From: Anastatus disparis
Taxonomy: Eukaryota; Arthropoda; Insecta; Hymenoptera; Eupelmidae
Reading direction: 5' to 3'
Length of the DNA: 64,000 nucleotides
NCBI GenBank assembly: GCA_017163975.1
Contig: JAFFSR010000218.1
Coordinates: 8,993,501 to 9,057,500, forward strand
A program made the position numbers and the translations under genes. Under the pieces are notes generated by a model that saw only the letters and a program-made list of their open reading frames with translations, was not told the origin of the DNA and did no database searches. This document shows positions 53,701-64,000 of the stretch, in pieces. Numbering within the stretch: position 1 is the stretch's first letter; every line of letters begins with the position of its first letter.

Positions 53701-55340
53701 TAAATACACATTTTGCTTGTAAACTTACATTTTTTATAATTTTATAACCTAAAATACTTGTGTTTACATTGCGAATTGCAAGTAAATTATGCTTTAAAAG
53801 TTGGGGAGTATCTCCTACTCTCCAAGGCAGCGTTATCATGACTCTCACCCCTCTACTCCCCTACTAAGAGTTGGATTTACGCCGACAGGGAGTGAGTGTG
53901 ACTCGCAAAGTCTTTCAGTGCAATTCGATTAGAGTGATATCCAACTCGATCCACTTGGATATCCAAATGGATAATCCACCTGGAAATCCAGCTAGTTATT
54001 TTCAACAGGGATTTAATTTTAAATTATTCAAATATTTCTAAAAGAAAATTGGTTAAAAATCAAATTTATTGAATTCCGACTTTTTTATTGATTTTTCATA
54101 TAAAATCATTATTTACAAATAAATAAATTCATTATTTATTTAAACAAAAAAATAGCAAGTATGTTTTAATAAACTAAATTCCTAATCTTACCAGATATGT
54201 TGGAGGTGTAGAAGATTGTTTCAACGTATTAATTCTGGTACAAATCGTTGGCTTATCATTGACCATTTGTTGTTTAGGATTTAGCGTTATAAAAGTAAAC
54301 AATCAGAAGTTGTTTTGATATATTTGTAATATTATTCCTTTATTATTAATTTGACTTAGTATTCTAGTCTATCAAAACAGAAAATAAAGGATTGTCACTG
54401 GTACAGATCATCACTCTTATTGCGACGCTATTCAACGCAATGTTCCATATGTTCATTTATTGCTTTTCAGGCGAAATTCTGGAAACTAATGTAAGTTTTG
54501 ATGTTTTATTCTTATTCTTATAACTTTACCATTATGATTACCAAACTTGTTTCACGTTTCAGAGTTTAGGATTTTTTTATGCCATTTATTATTCCAACTG
54601 GTTCTTACTGCCAAGTAATATTTCACGTGATATTATCATAGTCATGGTGCGCTCTAAATCAGAACTACAACTTACAGCTGGAAAATTTTTTTATCTATCT
54701 TTTAAGCTTTATTTAAAGGTATGCTAAAACTTATATTATAAATTTATTGAGATCACATTTCAGAATACTTAAGTCATCCCTATTGAAAATGTCCAGCTGG
54801 AATTCCATGTGGAATCCGATGGAATTCTATGTCCCCATCCACATGGAATCTAAGTCTGTGGATTCCACGTAGAATTCCAGCTGGATTTTTATGTAGAAGT
54901 CCATGTTGAGGTCTATGCATTCTACATATACATGCGTGGACATGGACCAGAACATAGAAATCTATCGGATTTACATAGAATTTATAAACCTCCACTTGGG
55001 ATTCCAGCTAGACATTTTCAACAGGGATACAAAGTCCTTTGGACCTCAGACAAATGAACAAAAGTGAACTGAAATTACATCAAGCCCAATCCTCGTTATA
55101 CCGTCAATTCTTTGTAATATTGCTCTTAGTAATGAAAAACGATTCGGATAATAGAATTTACTCTTTCTCATAAAACGCGGACCGTACACTTTTACTGAGG
55201 TCTTTAGGACATTTAGTGATTTCGACGAATTAAAATGTTGAGATTATATAGTTTTTTATTTATGATACTTTCATATAATATTTCAGATCATAAAAACATT
55301 ATTTGGTTACGTATCTATACTCCTGGCTGTTACAAATTAA
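50709..55340 (+). CDS. Odorant receptor OrG, 413 aa, intact
   Basis: Exons: 50709..50736, 51343..51609, 52025..52538, 54195..54294, 54368..54490, 54563..54718, 55287..55340. The first exon is MNQNKYNER with a GTTAGT donor. Exon 2 gives DFQWAFGLNRLILDLMGIWP and ends LLWSNRQ. Exon 3 has SMKSPWERKIMARQ and SVPDNFFGVLVFHASAQCEIL. Exon 4 starts RYVGGVEDCF, and exon 6 contains QLTAGKFFYLSFKLYLK. QTYYPYKAT replaces the usual EAT. Introns 3 and 6 each contain a member of one foldback family. A poly(A) signal is at 55449. Closest relatives are OrF, OrH and the relic at 59725. Confidence 0.94.
52606..54012. mobile_element. Composite foldback element (CCxGTTGAAAAT ends) in intron 3 of OrG
   Basis: The left end GTTGAAAATAATCAGCTGG and the right end, on the complement CTGTTGAAAATAACTAGCTG, are inverted copies. 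Both arms are rich in repeats of TCCACTTGGATATCCAGGTG. A second foldback of different sequence interrupts it at 53316-53920. There is no coding capacity. Confidence 0.8.
53316..53920. mobile_element. Nested foldback element with CACTGAAAGACTTT ends
   Basis: Inverted arms of about 170 bases start CACTGAAAGACTTT, continue ACTCCCTGTCGGCGTAAATC and TGATAACGCTGCCTTGGAGA, and are repeated inverted up to AAAGTCTTTCAGTG. The core is AT-rich. It is nested within the element at 52606-54012. Confidence 0.87.
54776..55028. mobile_element. Foldback element of the GTTGAAAAT family in intron 6 of OrG
   Basis: Ends ATCCCTATTGAAAATGTCC and GGACATTTTCAACAGGGAT type sequences are inverted. The interior is built of GGAATTCCA and GTGGAATCC words instead of the GGATATCC words of its larger relative. 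Confidence 0.82.
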
Positions 55341-55510
55341 TATTAACATCCATCGAATTACATAGGCAACAGATGTTCAAGTTTTTAATATCTTTTTGGA
55401 TTCATATTTTATTTTTTATGTCTGTTAAGCAAAATAGTTCTATAATATAATAAAATAATTTTTAGATTAAATTTTATCTTTGTTTCCAAGTTTCTTACAA
55501 ATTTTTTCCT

Positions 55511-56177
55511 AACTAGGAGAGTGTCACACCTGTGGATCACGGATTTTGCTCAAACTTCGGGATAAGTTTTCAAATGACAGAATATGGATAAAGCTAAAGC
55601 TATAATCATAAACACTCAATATTTCCCTAGTTACAGGTAATTAAAGAAAATCACTAAAAAAGTTACTAGATTCTTAAACGTATATAGTTATTTAGCATTG
55701 ATAACTAGAAGCTTAAACCTTTTTTTAAATTAAAGCTGAACTTGAATCCTTTCGAAATAGTAGTTATAGCATGTAAAAATATTATTTTTTCCAAAGTTAT
55801 AGCGTAATAAAGATTGGACCTAATTTTAGCTTTTATTATTAATTAATATTTTAAAATAAAAATTCAGGTGCAATCTTTATTACGCTATAACTTTGGGAAA
55901 AAATAATATTTTTACATGCTATAACTACTATTTCGAAAGGATTCAAGCTCAGCTTTAATTAAAAAAAAGTTTCAAGCTCCTAGCTATCAATGCTAAAGAA
56001 CTATATGCGTTTAAATATCTAGTAACTTTTTTAGTGATTTTCTTCAATTGCCTGTAACTAGGGAAATATTGAGTGTTTGTGATTATAACTTTAGCTTTTT
56101 TCATATTTTATCATCTGAAAACATCCCGAAGTTTGAGCAAAATCCGTGATCCGGAGGTGTGACACTCTCCTAGTAAG
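55511..56177. mobile_element. Foldback element, GGAGAGTG family, copy 4 (best preserved)
   Basis: ACTAGGAGAGTGTCACACC at the left and GGTGTGACACTCTCCTAGT at the right are perfect inverted ends. Arms of about 300 bases meet near 55840. There is no coding capacity. It lies 3' of OrG and is the best reference for the family. Confidence 0.9.
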
Positions 56178-57229
56178 TTTTAAAATAATATAATATATTT
56201 GTAATATTGCCTTTTTTTAAAAATGACCGATCAAGGCGATGCAATTAGATAGAAAAAAACCTACCTTATTGATAATTATTAAATTAAATCAATAATTAAA
56301 ATGAAAGCAAACATTTTATACAAAATACAAAAGCTCGTAATATGATCCATAAACATTATTGAGTTAAATTTTCAAAATTCAAATTCTATATTAGTTTTGG
56401 AGAATTTTAGATTCTTGTATTTTGAATAATAATATTTTATAAACATTAGCTTATTAAAACTTACAAAATATTCATATTCAATAACTATTGAATGAGTTAG
56501 CTTGAAAATTTAACGGAATAATACTTATAGATCATATCATAAGTTAATGTATTTTGTTTTATAAAATTATAGCTTTTATTGTTTATTTATGTGATTCCTT
56601 TTTAGCCGATAAAGTAGGATCCTTCCATACAGTTAAATCTCCTTAATACATAATATCATATTTTACAATTTTAACTAATTTGATTTTTATATAAAATCCA
56701 AGGATATATATATTATTTTGATATTTTAAAACATTTTGGATTTACATTTAAAAATCTCGTTAACTTCAAAACCGATAATAATTTATATTTTTTTCAATAA
56801 ATAATTTTACTTTTTTATTAATAAATGCTGAAATCATAATGAAACAATTAAGGTATGAGTTGTGATTCAAATTAAAAAGTGAAAAGTTTCGGAACTAATA
56901 GCTTTGAATAACGCTTCTTTTTTCGACCAAAGCAATGCTGGAGCTGGAGGAGAGAGCCCTCTGAAGAAAGTTTTGATACAGCCCGCTCGGCATGTGCAAA
57001 TTCACTCAAAAGTGACTATAGCAGTTTACCTAAACACGTTGGTGACACCGCGCTACTAAGATTGCATATCAGTTGATCTCTCTAAATTTTTGAGTGCTAA
57101 ACGAGAATAAATTCATTACGCAGGTTATTTATGACTTGTGTTTGGGATTCTTAAATATATTTTTGTACACAAATATTATTATATACAATAATATTAGTAT
57201 AATAATACCCATTAAATTTAAAAAAAGCC
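56178..57229. other. Spacer, mostly AT-rich
   Basis: No gene seen. A GC-richer patch at about 56930-57070 looks like a fragment of unknown repetitive DNA. Confidence 0.35.
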
Positions 57230-57647
57230 ATATGGCGGTTGTATAGTCGATACTACATCAAAATAAGGGGTGATTTTATAGTAGTGTAGTATCCACATGT
57301 AAGAGAAAGAGTAATAAAGACAAAAACTAAAGGTCAGATAAAGAGGAAAAAAAATTAAAAGGCGGAGATAAAGAAAAAGTAAAGTGAAAGAAAAGAGGTT
57401 AGAATAAAGATAAAGTGAGAAAAGATACGAACAGTGCGCATGCGTAAAATCAGAAGTGGAGAGTTAAGGAGATAATAAGCTAAAATATTTAAATACAACT
57501 GACCAAAGCAGCCGTTGTGTGATAAAGTACGCAAAAACAAAAAAGATAATAACAAGGGAAGAACAACAATAAGAAAGTAAGATTAACAAAAGTTAAAGAA
57601 AAAGAGGATATACTCAAAAAAGTTCAGAGGAAGAAAAAACAAGAAAT

Positions 57648-57815
57648 ATGGCACGCAAGGAAGTACAGAATGGAGGAAATTTTCAAAACCAAATGACAGC
57701 GTATCAGGAATATCTCAATAAAATTAAACAAGATTTAGAGCAACAGAAAATACAATATGAGAAAAATAAAAAAATAATTCAAGAAATACAGAAAAAATCT
57801 GAAAAGAAAGAATGA
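57648..57815 (+). other. Short ORF with a predicted coiled coil (55 aa) in a purine-rich tract; possible retroelement relic
   Basis: ATG at 57648 opens MARKEVQNGGNFQNQ, followed by a Lys/Glu/Gln-rich heptad-like stretch (YLNKIKQDLEQQK, NKKIIQEIQKKSEKKE) ending at TGA 57813. The surrounding 57300-58110 is strongly purine-rich on this strand and continues Lys/Glu/Arg-rich in broken frames. This could be a decayed ORF1-like segment of a retroelement or just low-complexity sequence. The identity is not recognised. Confidence 0.3.
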
Positions 57816-58139
57816 AATTAAGGGTACTAAAAAAAATATCAGAAATGAAAATATGACGAGAGCTTACACTCAGAAAACATAGGAGAAAAAAGAATTAAAA
57901 ATCAGCAAAATTCAAAGATATTAAAATTGTAGAAGAGTATAGTGAAAAGGAAAATGAGAAAAAAAGAAGAGAGATGGAATAAACAGATAATGAATAATAT
58001 GAGAAGGAGTGATAGGAAAGTAAAAAAGAAAGAAGATTACAGAAGAGACCAAAATCCTAATCAAAACATGTATAGAAGGTGGAAAAAAAGTAATATGTGA
58101 TCTTTTTATCCAGATTATGAGATTAATCACATTATTCTA

Positions 58140-59454
58140 AGTGATAGAGCTTGAAAGGAATTGTCAATTACCTCTGGTTGATGATTGTTGCAATGACTCG
58201 TTATTGTTGTCAAGAATTGAGCCTTGTTTTTAAATTCTCATAGAAAATTTCCATATCCTATCATACAAAATTCTATAACCATGTGGGAGATGGCACTTTT
58301 TCTTTTTTCATTAGCCATTCCAATTATAGTGATAAAAATAGTTTAACTGCTGTTAATGAAGTCTCTACAGACAAATTGGAACAGGTTGAATGGTGATATT
58401 GGTGGTGGCAGAAGAAGAAAATCAACTCCTAACTCTTGTAACAAGAAATTCATATCTTTGAGATGTTCTTAATAAATTTTTGAAGATTTTTGTATAGAGG
58501 GATGTTCCGATGAATAGTCTTTTCCAAAAATGCTACCTAAATAATTTGTTTTTCATTGGCCAAAGAGAAGAAATACGCAGCATATCAGTAATATAAATAA
58601 CAAAAGAATTAATTATTTGTCATTGGTAAATTTTATATGTATATTCAATTAATAAGCTTCAGTTTCTTAAAATTGTAACAAAAATTAAAATAAACCAAAA
58701 TTTTCTAAATTCATCAATTTGAAAGTTTTTTGAAAATAATTATTTTTTGGATTTAACATTGTTTTTACTTAAATTCAAATTCATACAAAATAATATTTCT
58801 AATGATTGTTCCTTTTTAATGAAATAAGATTTACTTTAATCACATAGATTTATACTAGCATGTTTGTTATGAACTTGTACAAAAATATAAACATTATATT
58901 GTTATATTAAATCTTTACATATACATTATTATAATTTTTTCTTAATTTTTTCTCTTTTTTTGAACTAGCTTTTTTACAATAATTATTTGAGATAATATTT
59001 GAGAAAACTTAATATTTTTTTAATACAATGTAATGATAAAAAATTTTGCAACATGATAAAGGATACAAACGTACTTATGCTTACATTTAATTTCAAAACA
59101 CTGAATTGAAAAGAATAAATGAAGTCAATAGAAAACCTTTTTTAATTTTTTTATCATGTATTGTATTTTATTGTATACTTTAAGGAATGTATACATTAAA
59201 AGAAATTAATTTTTCATTCACTCAATAAAAATAAATTAACTATGGTGAAAAATTTTTATCCTTAAGTTTATCATAATATACATTTATATAAGAAAGATTA
59301 AATTCAACGTTTGATGCAATATATGCCCATTACATATATTTTCAAATTATAAATATATTCATTTATGCTACTTCATATGTCTATTTGTATACATTATTTG
59401 AATATCCAATAATATAGAAACTAAAAATGTTAAGGAGAAGAGTTGAAAATCTTA
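58140..59454. other. Spacer; right part duplicates the OrG upstream flank
   Basis: No gene seen. From about 58930 the sequence tracks 49950-50400 before OrG (for example the AAAATAAATTAACT and TAAATATATTCATTTATGCT words). Confidence 0.5.
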
Positions 59455-59724
59455 AACAACTTTCATTAATATATAAACAAAATCATAACATGATTGTTTG
59501 ATAATTATGGATTTCAAAAGTTTCAAGCTTTTTTCAATATTTTTATCTCCTTGCAAATTCACAACTAGCCCTTTGCATTCTTGGTTTCTACCTTCCTTTT
59601 GTTTTCCTTCATTGCTTTTTTAACTATTGCATTGTGTACCATATGTGATAAGTTTATATCCCTGAGATACAGATGAAATAAATCAAGTTTTATTTTTTTA
59701 TCAATAAGTACTGAAGTTACTACA
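59455..59724 (+). promoter_or_regulatory. Decayed OR promoter/leader module of the relic copy
   Basis: Retains TATAAA at 59472-59477, TGATAATTATGGATTTC and the pyrimidine-rich leader of OrG, but the upstream TTTGTCGC...GTGTAACAG block is lost. Confidence 0.55.
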
Positions 59725-60225
59725 ATGAACCAAAATAAATATAATGATCAAGATTAGTTACAGTATAATTTTAAATAAAAAAAAAATTTTAATTGTTCTA
59801 TTATGAGAAAAGTAAAATTTTATTTGTAAGTTTAAAATTGTTTTACTGAAACTAAGAGTAATAATTTATCTATTTAATTGTCATACCAAATCAACTGATG
59901 TGTACACTGGCATTCAAATTTGCATCATTGATTATTTTAAATCATTGTTTTTTCTTTTTGATTAATACTAATTTGGCAAAATGTTCTTTTGTAATTATTT
60001 AAATTTTTTCTAAGCTCTTACTGTTTTAACCGAATTATTTTGTTTTTAACAAAGAGAAAAGTTTAAAATTTATTTAGTTATTATCAAACTTATGTTAAAT
60101 ATGAATTCAAAAGAGAAAAAAATTGTTATGAGAATTATTTAATTTATTTAAATCAGTTATTAAAAAATTATAAACTTTTACTTGTACAATTAAACTTTTT
60201 CTACTTTGAAGACAAGGTATAATGT
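59725..60225 (+). pseudogene. Odorant receptor relic, partial duplicate of OrG
   Basis: Exon 1 (59725-59752) reads ATGAACCAAAATAAATATAA and matches OrG, but the following donor is ATTAGT instead of GTTAGT. The intron matches OrG until about 60175. Most of exon 2 is then missing, and only its last 40 or so bases remain (CTTGTACAATTAAACTTTTT...GACAAGGTATAAT), with the Trp-Ser-Asn-Arg stretch partly deleted. No exon 3 to 7 follows. It is a clear non-functional product of tandem duplication. Confidence 0.88.
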
Positions 60226-61609
60226 TTAGCTAAAACACGAATGAACATAACAATGTAAGCCTTAGTAAAAAAAATCAGGTGATAAGTCACCTGATTTCTC
60301 AGGTGATTTATCATGTCAAAACATCATGTAACGACTTTTTTTATGCTCAGTCAATTCAGAACAATTTTCGAAAATTTTTTTTTTTACTCAATTTTATGAG
60401 GACTTTCTTCTATAACTACACATACAAATATAATTTATATTTTCTGAATGATACATATGATTGAAAATCTTGATTCACAGTACTAATATTCACTTCACAT
60501 TATTAAAAGAAATATAATGCATAAAAAATACAGAATTAAAGAAATTAGATCGTATTTTACATTTCTTACCTACAAATTAATTTGATAGTTTGGAGAATAT
60601 CTAAAAACATATTTTCAGTTTCTTCAATTTTTTACTTGATTTTTTTAAACAATGTGCTTCGAGTAGACCTTGGTAGAAATGATTCCATTTAATGGCTAGT
60701 TAATCCCTAGTAAAAATGGATTTAATGCTATTTCTTGGCTTATAAACATTTTAAATGGGTAAATTTCTACCAGGGGAGCTATTTTCTTATTTTACGCTTA
60801 AGGCGACCAAGGAGGTAGGCTAAATTTCCATACTGTAGTTTACAAATTACGCTTTTTATAAAATTTTTTGGATTTCTAAGTTTTTCACCTTTCTGTAGGT
60901 ATTAAAAAATGAAAAATGAAAAGATCCGAAAAACTAAAAAAAAACCTAATCTAAACTCCAAAGTCCCCTTAAAATTAATGTGAGTTTTAGATATCGCTAA
61001 TTTTAAATTATTCTCGAAAAGAACAACTCTTTAATAAAGACTTTTTTGCTCGCTTTTCGAAATTTTCAATACTCTGCATAAGATTCTACAGTTTATAAAA
61101 ACAATCAAAATGAGAATCCTATAAAGTTAGCATTAACATTTATTTGAAAATTTCATATTGCGCCTGGAACAAAAAGAATGAATTGAGTGTCCGAAACTTT
61201 TTCATTATAATTTTATGTTACATTTTTTTATTGTCTTTATTAAAGCCTCGTGTGCTTGATTTACACCAAGAGGCTTTAATATTTCAGATTCGATTAACCT
61301 ATACACAACCATTGGTATAGGTGAAAAGGTAAAGCCGAATCTCTTTTAAAAATTTAAATTCGTTTGGTACTTACCTAGAAAGAACAAACGAAGTACTCAG
61401 GAAATTTATCCTTTTTAAGCTTTCTAAATAATACATTTGTACAATACAGCTTTGATTCAACATTCGATACAACAATGAACAGATTCAAAATATCTAACTT
61501 CAAATTACATTCATTTATACTTCACGATACATTTATCTATGCAACAATTGATAAGCATCCCAGTTGTGCATTAACTAGACAGAAAAATTCAAACGTCAAG
61601 AGTGCGAGT
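60226..61609. other. Spacer with small hairpins
   Basis: No gene seen. Small palindromes: CAGGTGATAAGTCACCTG at about 60277-60294, a foldback CTTGGTAGAAATGATT with AAATTTCTACCAGG at about 60668-60776, and TTAAAGCCTC with GAGGCTTTAA at about 61239-61280. Confidence 0.5.
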
Positions 61610-61890
61610 TAAAGCAGGAGCTTTCATTAATTTATAAACAATTCATCGCATGATTGTCTGATAATTACGGGGTTCAGAAAGTTTCAAGCTTTTTTTTTAT
61701 CATTCTATACTATTCTTTCCGCGAATTCACAAGCAGCAGGGCTTACGGCTCTCGGCTTTTACGTTTCATTCGTTTTTCTTCATTGCTCATTTTAACTACC
61801 ATTGTATCGATGTACACGTTCACGTGAAAAAAGCTTATATCCCTGCAGCAAAAATAAAATTAAATCATAAGTTTTGCTTTGGTTACTAAT
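61610..61890 (+). promoter_or_regulatory. OR promoter/leader module of OrH
   Basis: TATAAA at 61633-61638, AATTCATCGCATGATTGTC, TGATAATTACGGGGTTC and a pyrimidine-rich leader. The ATG lies 258 bases downstream. Confidence 0.6.
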
Positions 61891-62874
61891 ATGACCGAAG
61901 CTAAAATGAAAGAAAATAAGAACGATAATCAAGGTTAGTTATAATACGATTTAAAATGAAAGAAAATTTTTAAAATGTTATTTTATTATCGAAAAATTAA
62001 AGTTTTATTAATTTGTAAGTTTGATATTCTTTTGACTGAAACTGCGAAAAATATTTTATCTATTTCAATCATTACAGTGGATGCTACCGTTTGAAATAAC
62101 AAAAAGCGATTATTGTTTCTATTTTAGATATTTGGTGATAATTGTGGTAATGAGTAACTTCAAATACCAAATTTATTGCAATTTTTTAAAATTCTAAAGT
62201 TGGAAATTTATTTAAGTAGAATTCCGCTATTTTTAAAATTACACAAAGTATGAATTTTACAAAAGAAGTTGTTATGAAAATGAATAAATTTAAAGTTGTC
62301 GCTGAAGAATTTCGAACAATTTCAAATTTAATTGAAATCATTACATTTGTGTTTAAAAAAACGATTGTATGAAATCTACAGCTATTGATTATTGGTTTTC
62401 ATTTTTAGTGATTTTTTACTAAATGTTTAATTTTAAAAATATAAGTAAACGTTATTTTGTGAATAATGTAAAAGATTAGCATAGCAATATAAATCATCAG
62501 TACAAAAAAATAAGTGTTTGAAACATTTATGATTGATTAAGAAGATTATTTTTCGAGATTCAGATATGAGGAAATGTAATAATAATTCTGTTACCAAACA
62601 ATAATAGATTTCCAGTGGGCATTTGGTCTAAACAAATTTATTCTTGATTTAATGGGTATTTGGCCTGGCGAAGAAACAAATGAAAAGAATTCTATTTTCA
62701 AATTGTTATGTGTTCCAATATTGGTACTAATAATGTTATCGTTATTTTTACCGCAAATTTATGCACTAACTCATGTCTACCGTCAATTGCCATTGGTCGT
62801 CGATAATTTAACAATGACCTGTGTTACTATTACTTCGGCTACTAAACTTTTTCTGCTTTGGAGTAATCAACAAG
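61891..62874 (+). CDS. Odorant receptor OrH, 5' part only (exons 1-2)
   Basis: Exon 1, 61891..61933, encodes MTEAKMKENKNDNQ. Exon 2, 62608..62874, encodes DFQWAFGLNKFILDLMGIWP and ends LLWSNQQ. The codon that is CGA in most paralogs is CAA here. Both donors (GTTAGT, GTATAA) and the acceptor are intact and in phase. No exon 3 was found in the remaining 1.1 kb, so the gene either continues past the right edge through a long intron or is truncated. Sequence and exon 1 length place it near OrF and OrG. Confidence 0.85.
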
Positions 62875-63811
62875 GTATAATACTTATAAGGAGAACGTCA
62901 GAATTGCAATTCACAAATTTTTAGCTAACTTTAGAATATGTTTTCTTATTTAAAATTATAAAGAAAATGGACATTTTTTTATCTAACGTTTAAATTTTTG
63001 AAAGTTATGTCATTGCATCCGTTTTCGAAAGATTTTCATAAAAAGTTACCTTTTAAAAAGAGACAAGTTATCGAGCATATATTTAAATATTAAACAGAAA
63101 ATATCTTCAACAACTATTGAAAAGTGTCGAAGCAGAAATTATTTTCGCGAAGCATACACCCGCGTTGAAATTATTAAAGTTTTGTATGTATATTCTTTTT
63201 AAATACGATTCTTTTTCAATCAAAAGAATTCTGATCTTACAAGTAGGTTGCGAAACAAGCTCAAGAGCTCCATTTGAAAAGCTAAAAAAATTTAGTTATC
63301 TTTATAATTTTATAAGTAATAAGACATATTTCAAGTCAGGTCAAAATTAATGATCTGCAACACTGACTTTTTTCTTGTTTGGCGAATTAGAGCAACGTAA
63401 TAATTAAAATAACAATTACTTTTAATTTATTTTGTTCAGATATTTGAGATTATATTTTAATAACGTTTTTTTTGTATATTTCCATTACTTATTTTAATTT
63501 TTATTATAACTAACTTTTTTTATGTTCATAGAACGCTATGTTGCACAAGTTGCACTTTTATACATTGAATTCACCTATACATTTATTATTAACAGCTACA
63601 CTTTCATTCTCCAAATATATAAAAATATTCTGAAAATTCAAAATACAGGTTTAAATTAGTATATTACGACACAAGGCCAGAAAGTTGAATTTTCGAGCCT
63701 GCGTGGTATGAGAATTGTAGCGCCTCATTCAGTGCAGGTTCATCTTCAACTTTGTGGCTGTATATTCTGTATTATTTTTCTTAATCCTCTACCTTGTTTT
63801 TTCTCTCTGAA
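62875..63811. other. OrH intron 2 or 3' flank
   Basis: No coding exon seen. An inverted pair AAAGTTGAA...TTCAACTTT lies at about 63680-63754. Confidence 0.4.
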
Positions 63812-63983
63812 CCAAGCAAATTTTTTTCTGTTCAAGCAGAATATTTTTGGTCTTAGCAGAATCTTTTCGACCTAAGTAGATTTTTAAAAGTAGATTTGCT
63901 TTCGATTTAAGCAGAATATTTTCAATTTAGGCAGAACTCTTTTTGGTTCAAACAGAATCTTTTTGATCTGTGTAGTATTTTAT
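63812..63983. repeat. Approximately 20-base degenerate minisatellite
   Basis: About eight units of the form CAAGCAGAATATTTTTGGTC (variants TTAGCAGAATCTTTTCGACC, TTTAGGCAGAACTCTTTTTG) run up to near the window edge. Confidence 0.75.
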
Positions 63984-64000
63984 CCGCGATTAACATATAT

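Noticed and set aside
61239..61280. Hairpin as a transcription terminator
   Set aside because: Intrinsic terminators of this type do not apply to a polymerase II array, and no transcript end is nearby.

Overview
The window is AT-rich insect nuclear DNA. It holds small phase-conserved exons, pyrimidine-rich acceptors, GT-AG introns, tRNA-derived SINEs, foldback elements and satellites. The gene content is one conserved PAK-family kinase next to a tandem head-to-tail array of seven-transmembrane odorant receptors (7tm_6/OR family). Array size and the receptor N-terminal signature (DFQWAFGLNR...WPNE) are most like Hymenoptera, possibly a parasitoid wasp. That assignment is an inference from general knowledge; the species cannot be read from the sequence.

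Layout. Positions 1-2897 (minus strand) carry most of a group II p21-activated kinase (mbt/PAK4 type): an N-terminal CRIB exon and three kinase exons, with the C-terminus running off the left edge. Positions 2898-7900 are its 5' side and spacer, with a GC-richer purine/pyrimidine stretch that may hold its promoter, and a tRNA-derived SINE at 7233. From 7905 to the right edge there are eight plus-strand OR genes, here called OrA to OrH, plus one relic copy. OrA 8207-12561, OrB 14594-22047, OrC 23936-31217, OrD 32589-36123, OrE 37781-39778, OrF 45591-49163 and OrG 50709-55340 are full seven-exon genes. The relic lies at 59725-60225. OrH begins at 61891 and leaves the window after exon 2. All share one architecture: a tiny first coding exon, then introns of phase 1, 1, 2, 0, 0, 0, with exon lengths almost identical from gene to gene (267, 514, 100, 123, 156 and 54 bases after exon 1).

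Each OR gene is preceded by the same noncoding module of about 250-300 bases. It has a TATA-like box 248-293 bases before the ATG and a pyrimidine-rich leader, so promoter and leader were copied with each duplication. Likely sister pairs are OrB/OrC, OrD/OrE and OrF/OrG (with OrH close to the last pair).

The most interesting signal is that OrB and OrC share one in-frame TGA at the same codon (codon 106, CGA in most paralogs), while every other exon, splice site and terminal stop in both is intact. They are either pseudogenes that inherited one lesion or candidates for stop-codon readthrough, as described for insect olfactory pseudo-pseudogenes. OrH has CAA at the same codon, so this CpG has changed in both directions.

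The introns and spacers are full of mobile DNA: two SINEs, a degenerate RNase H-bearing LINE, TTAA-flanked piggyBac-like elements, a mariner-like MITE, several foldback families (one nested inside another), a 281-base satellite with a three-monomer higher-order repeat, a 176-base satellite, and a roughly 165-base repeat between inverted flanks. Several insertions in OrC are absent from the matching positions of OrB, which supplies empty sites that date them after that duplication.
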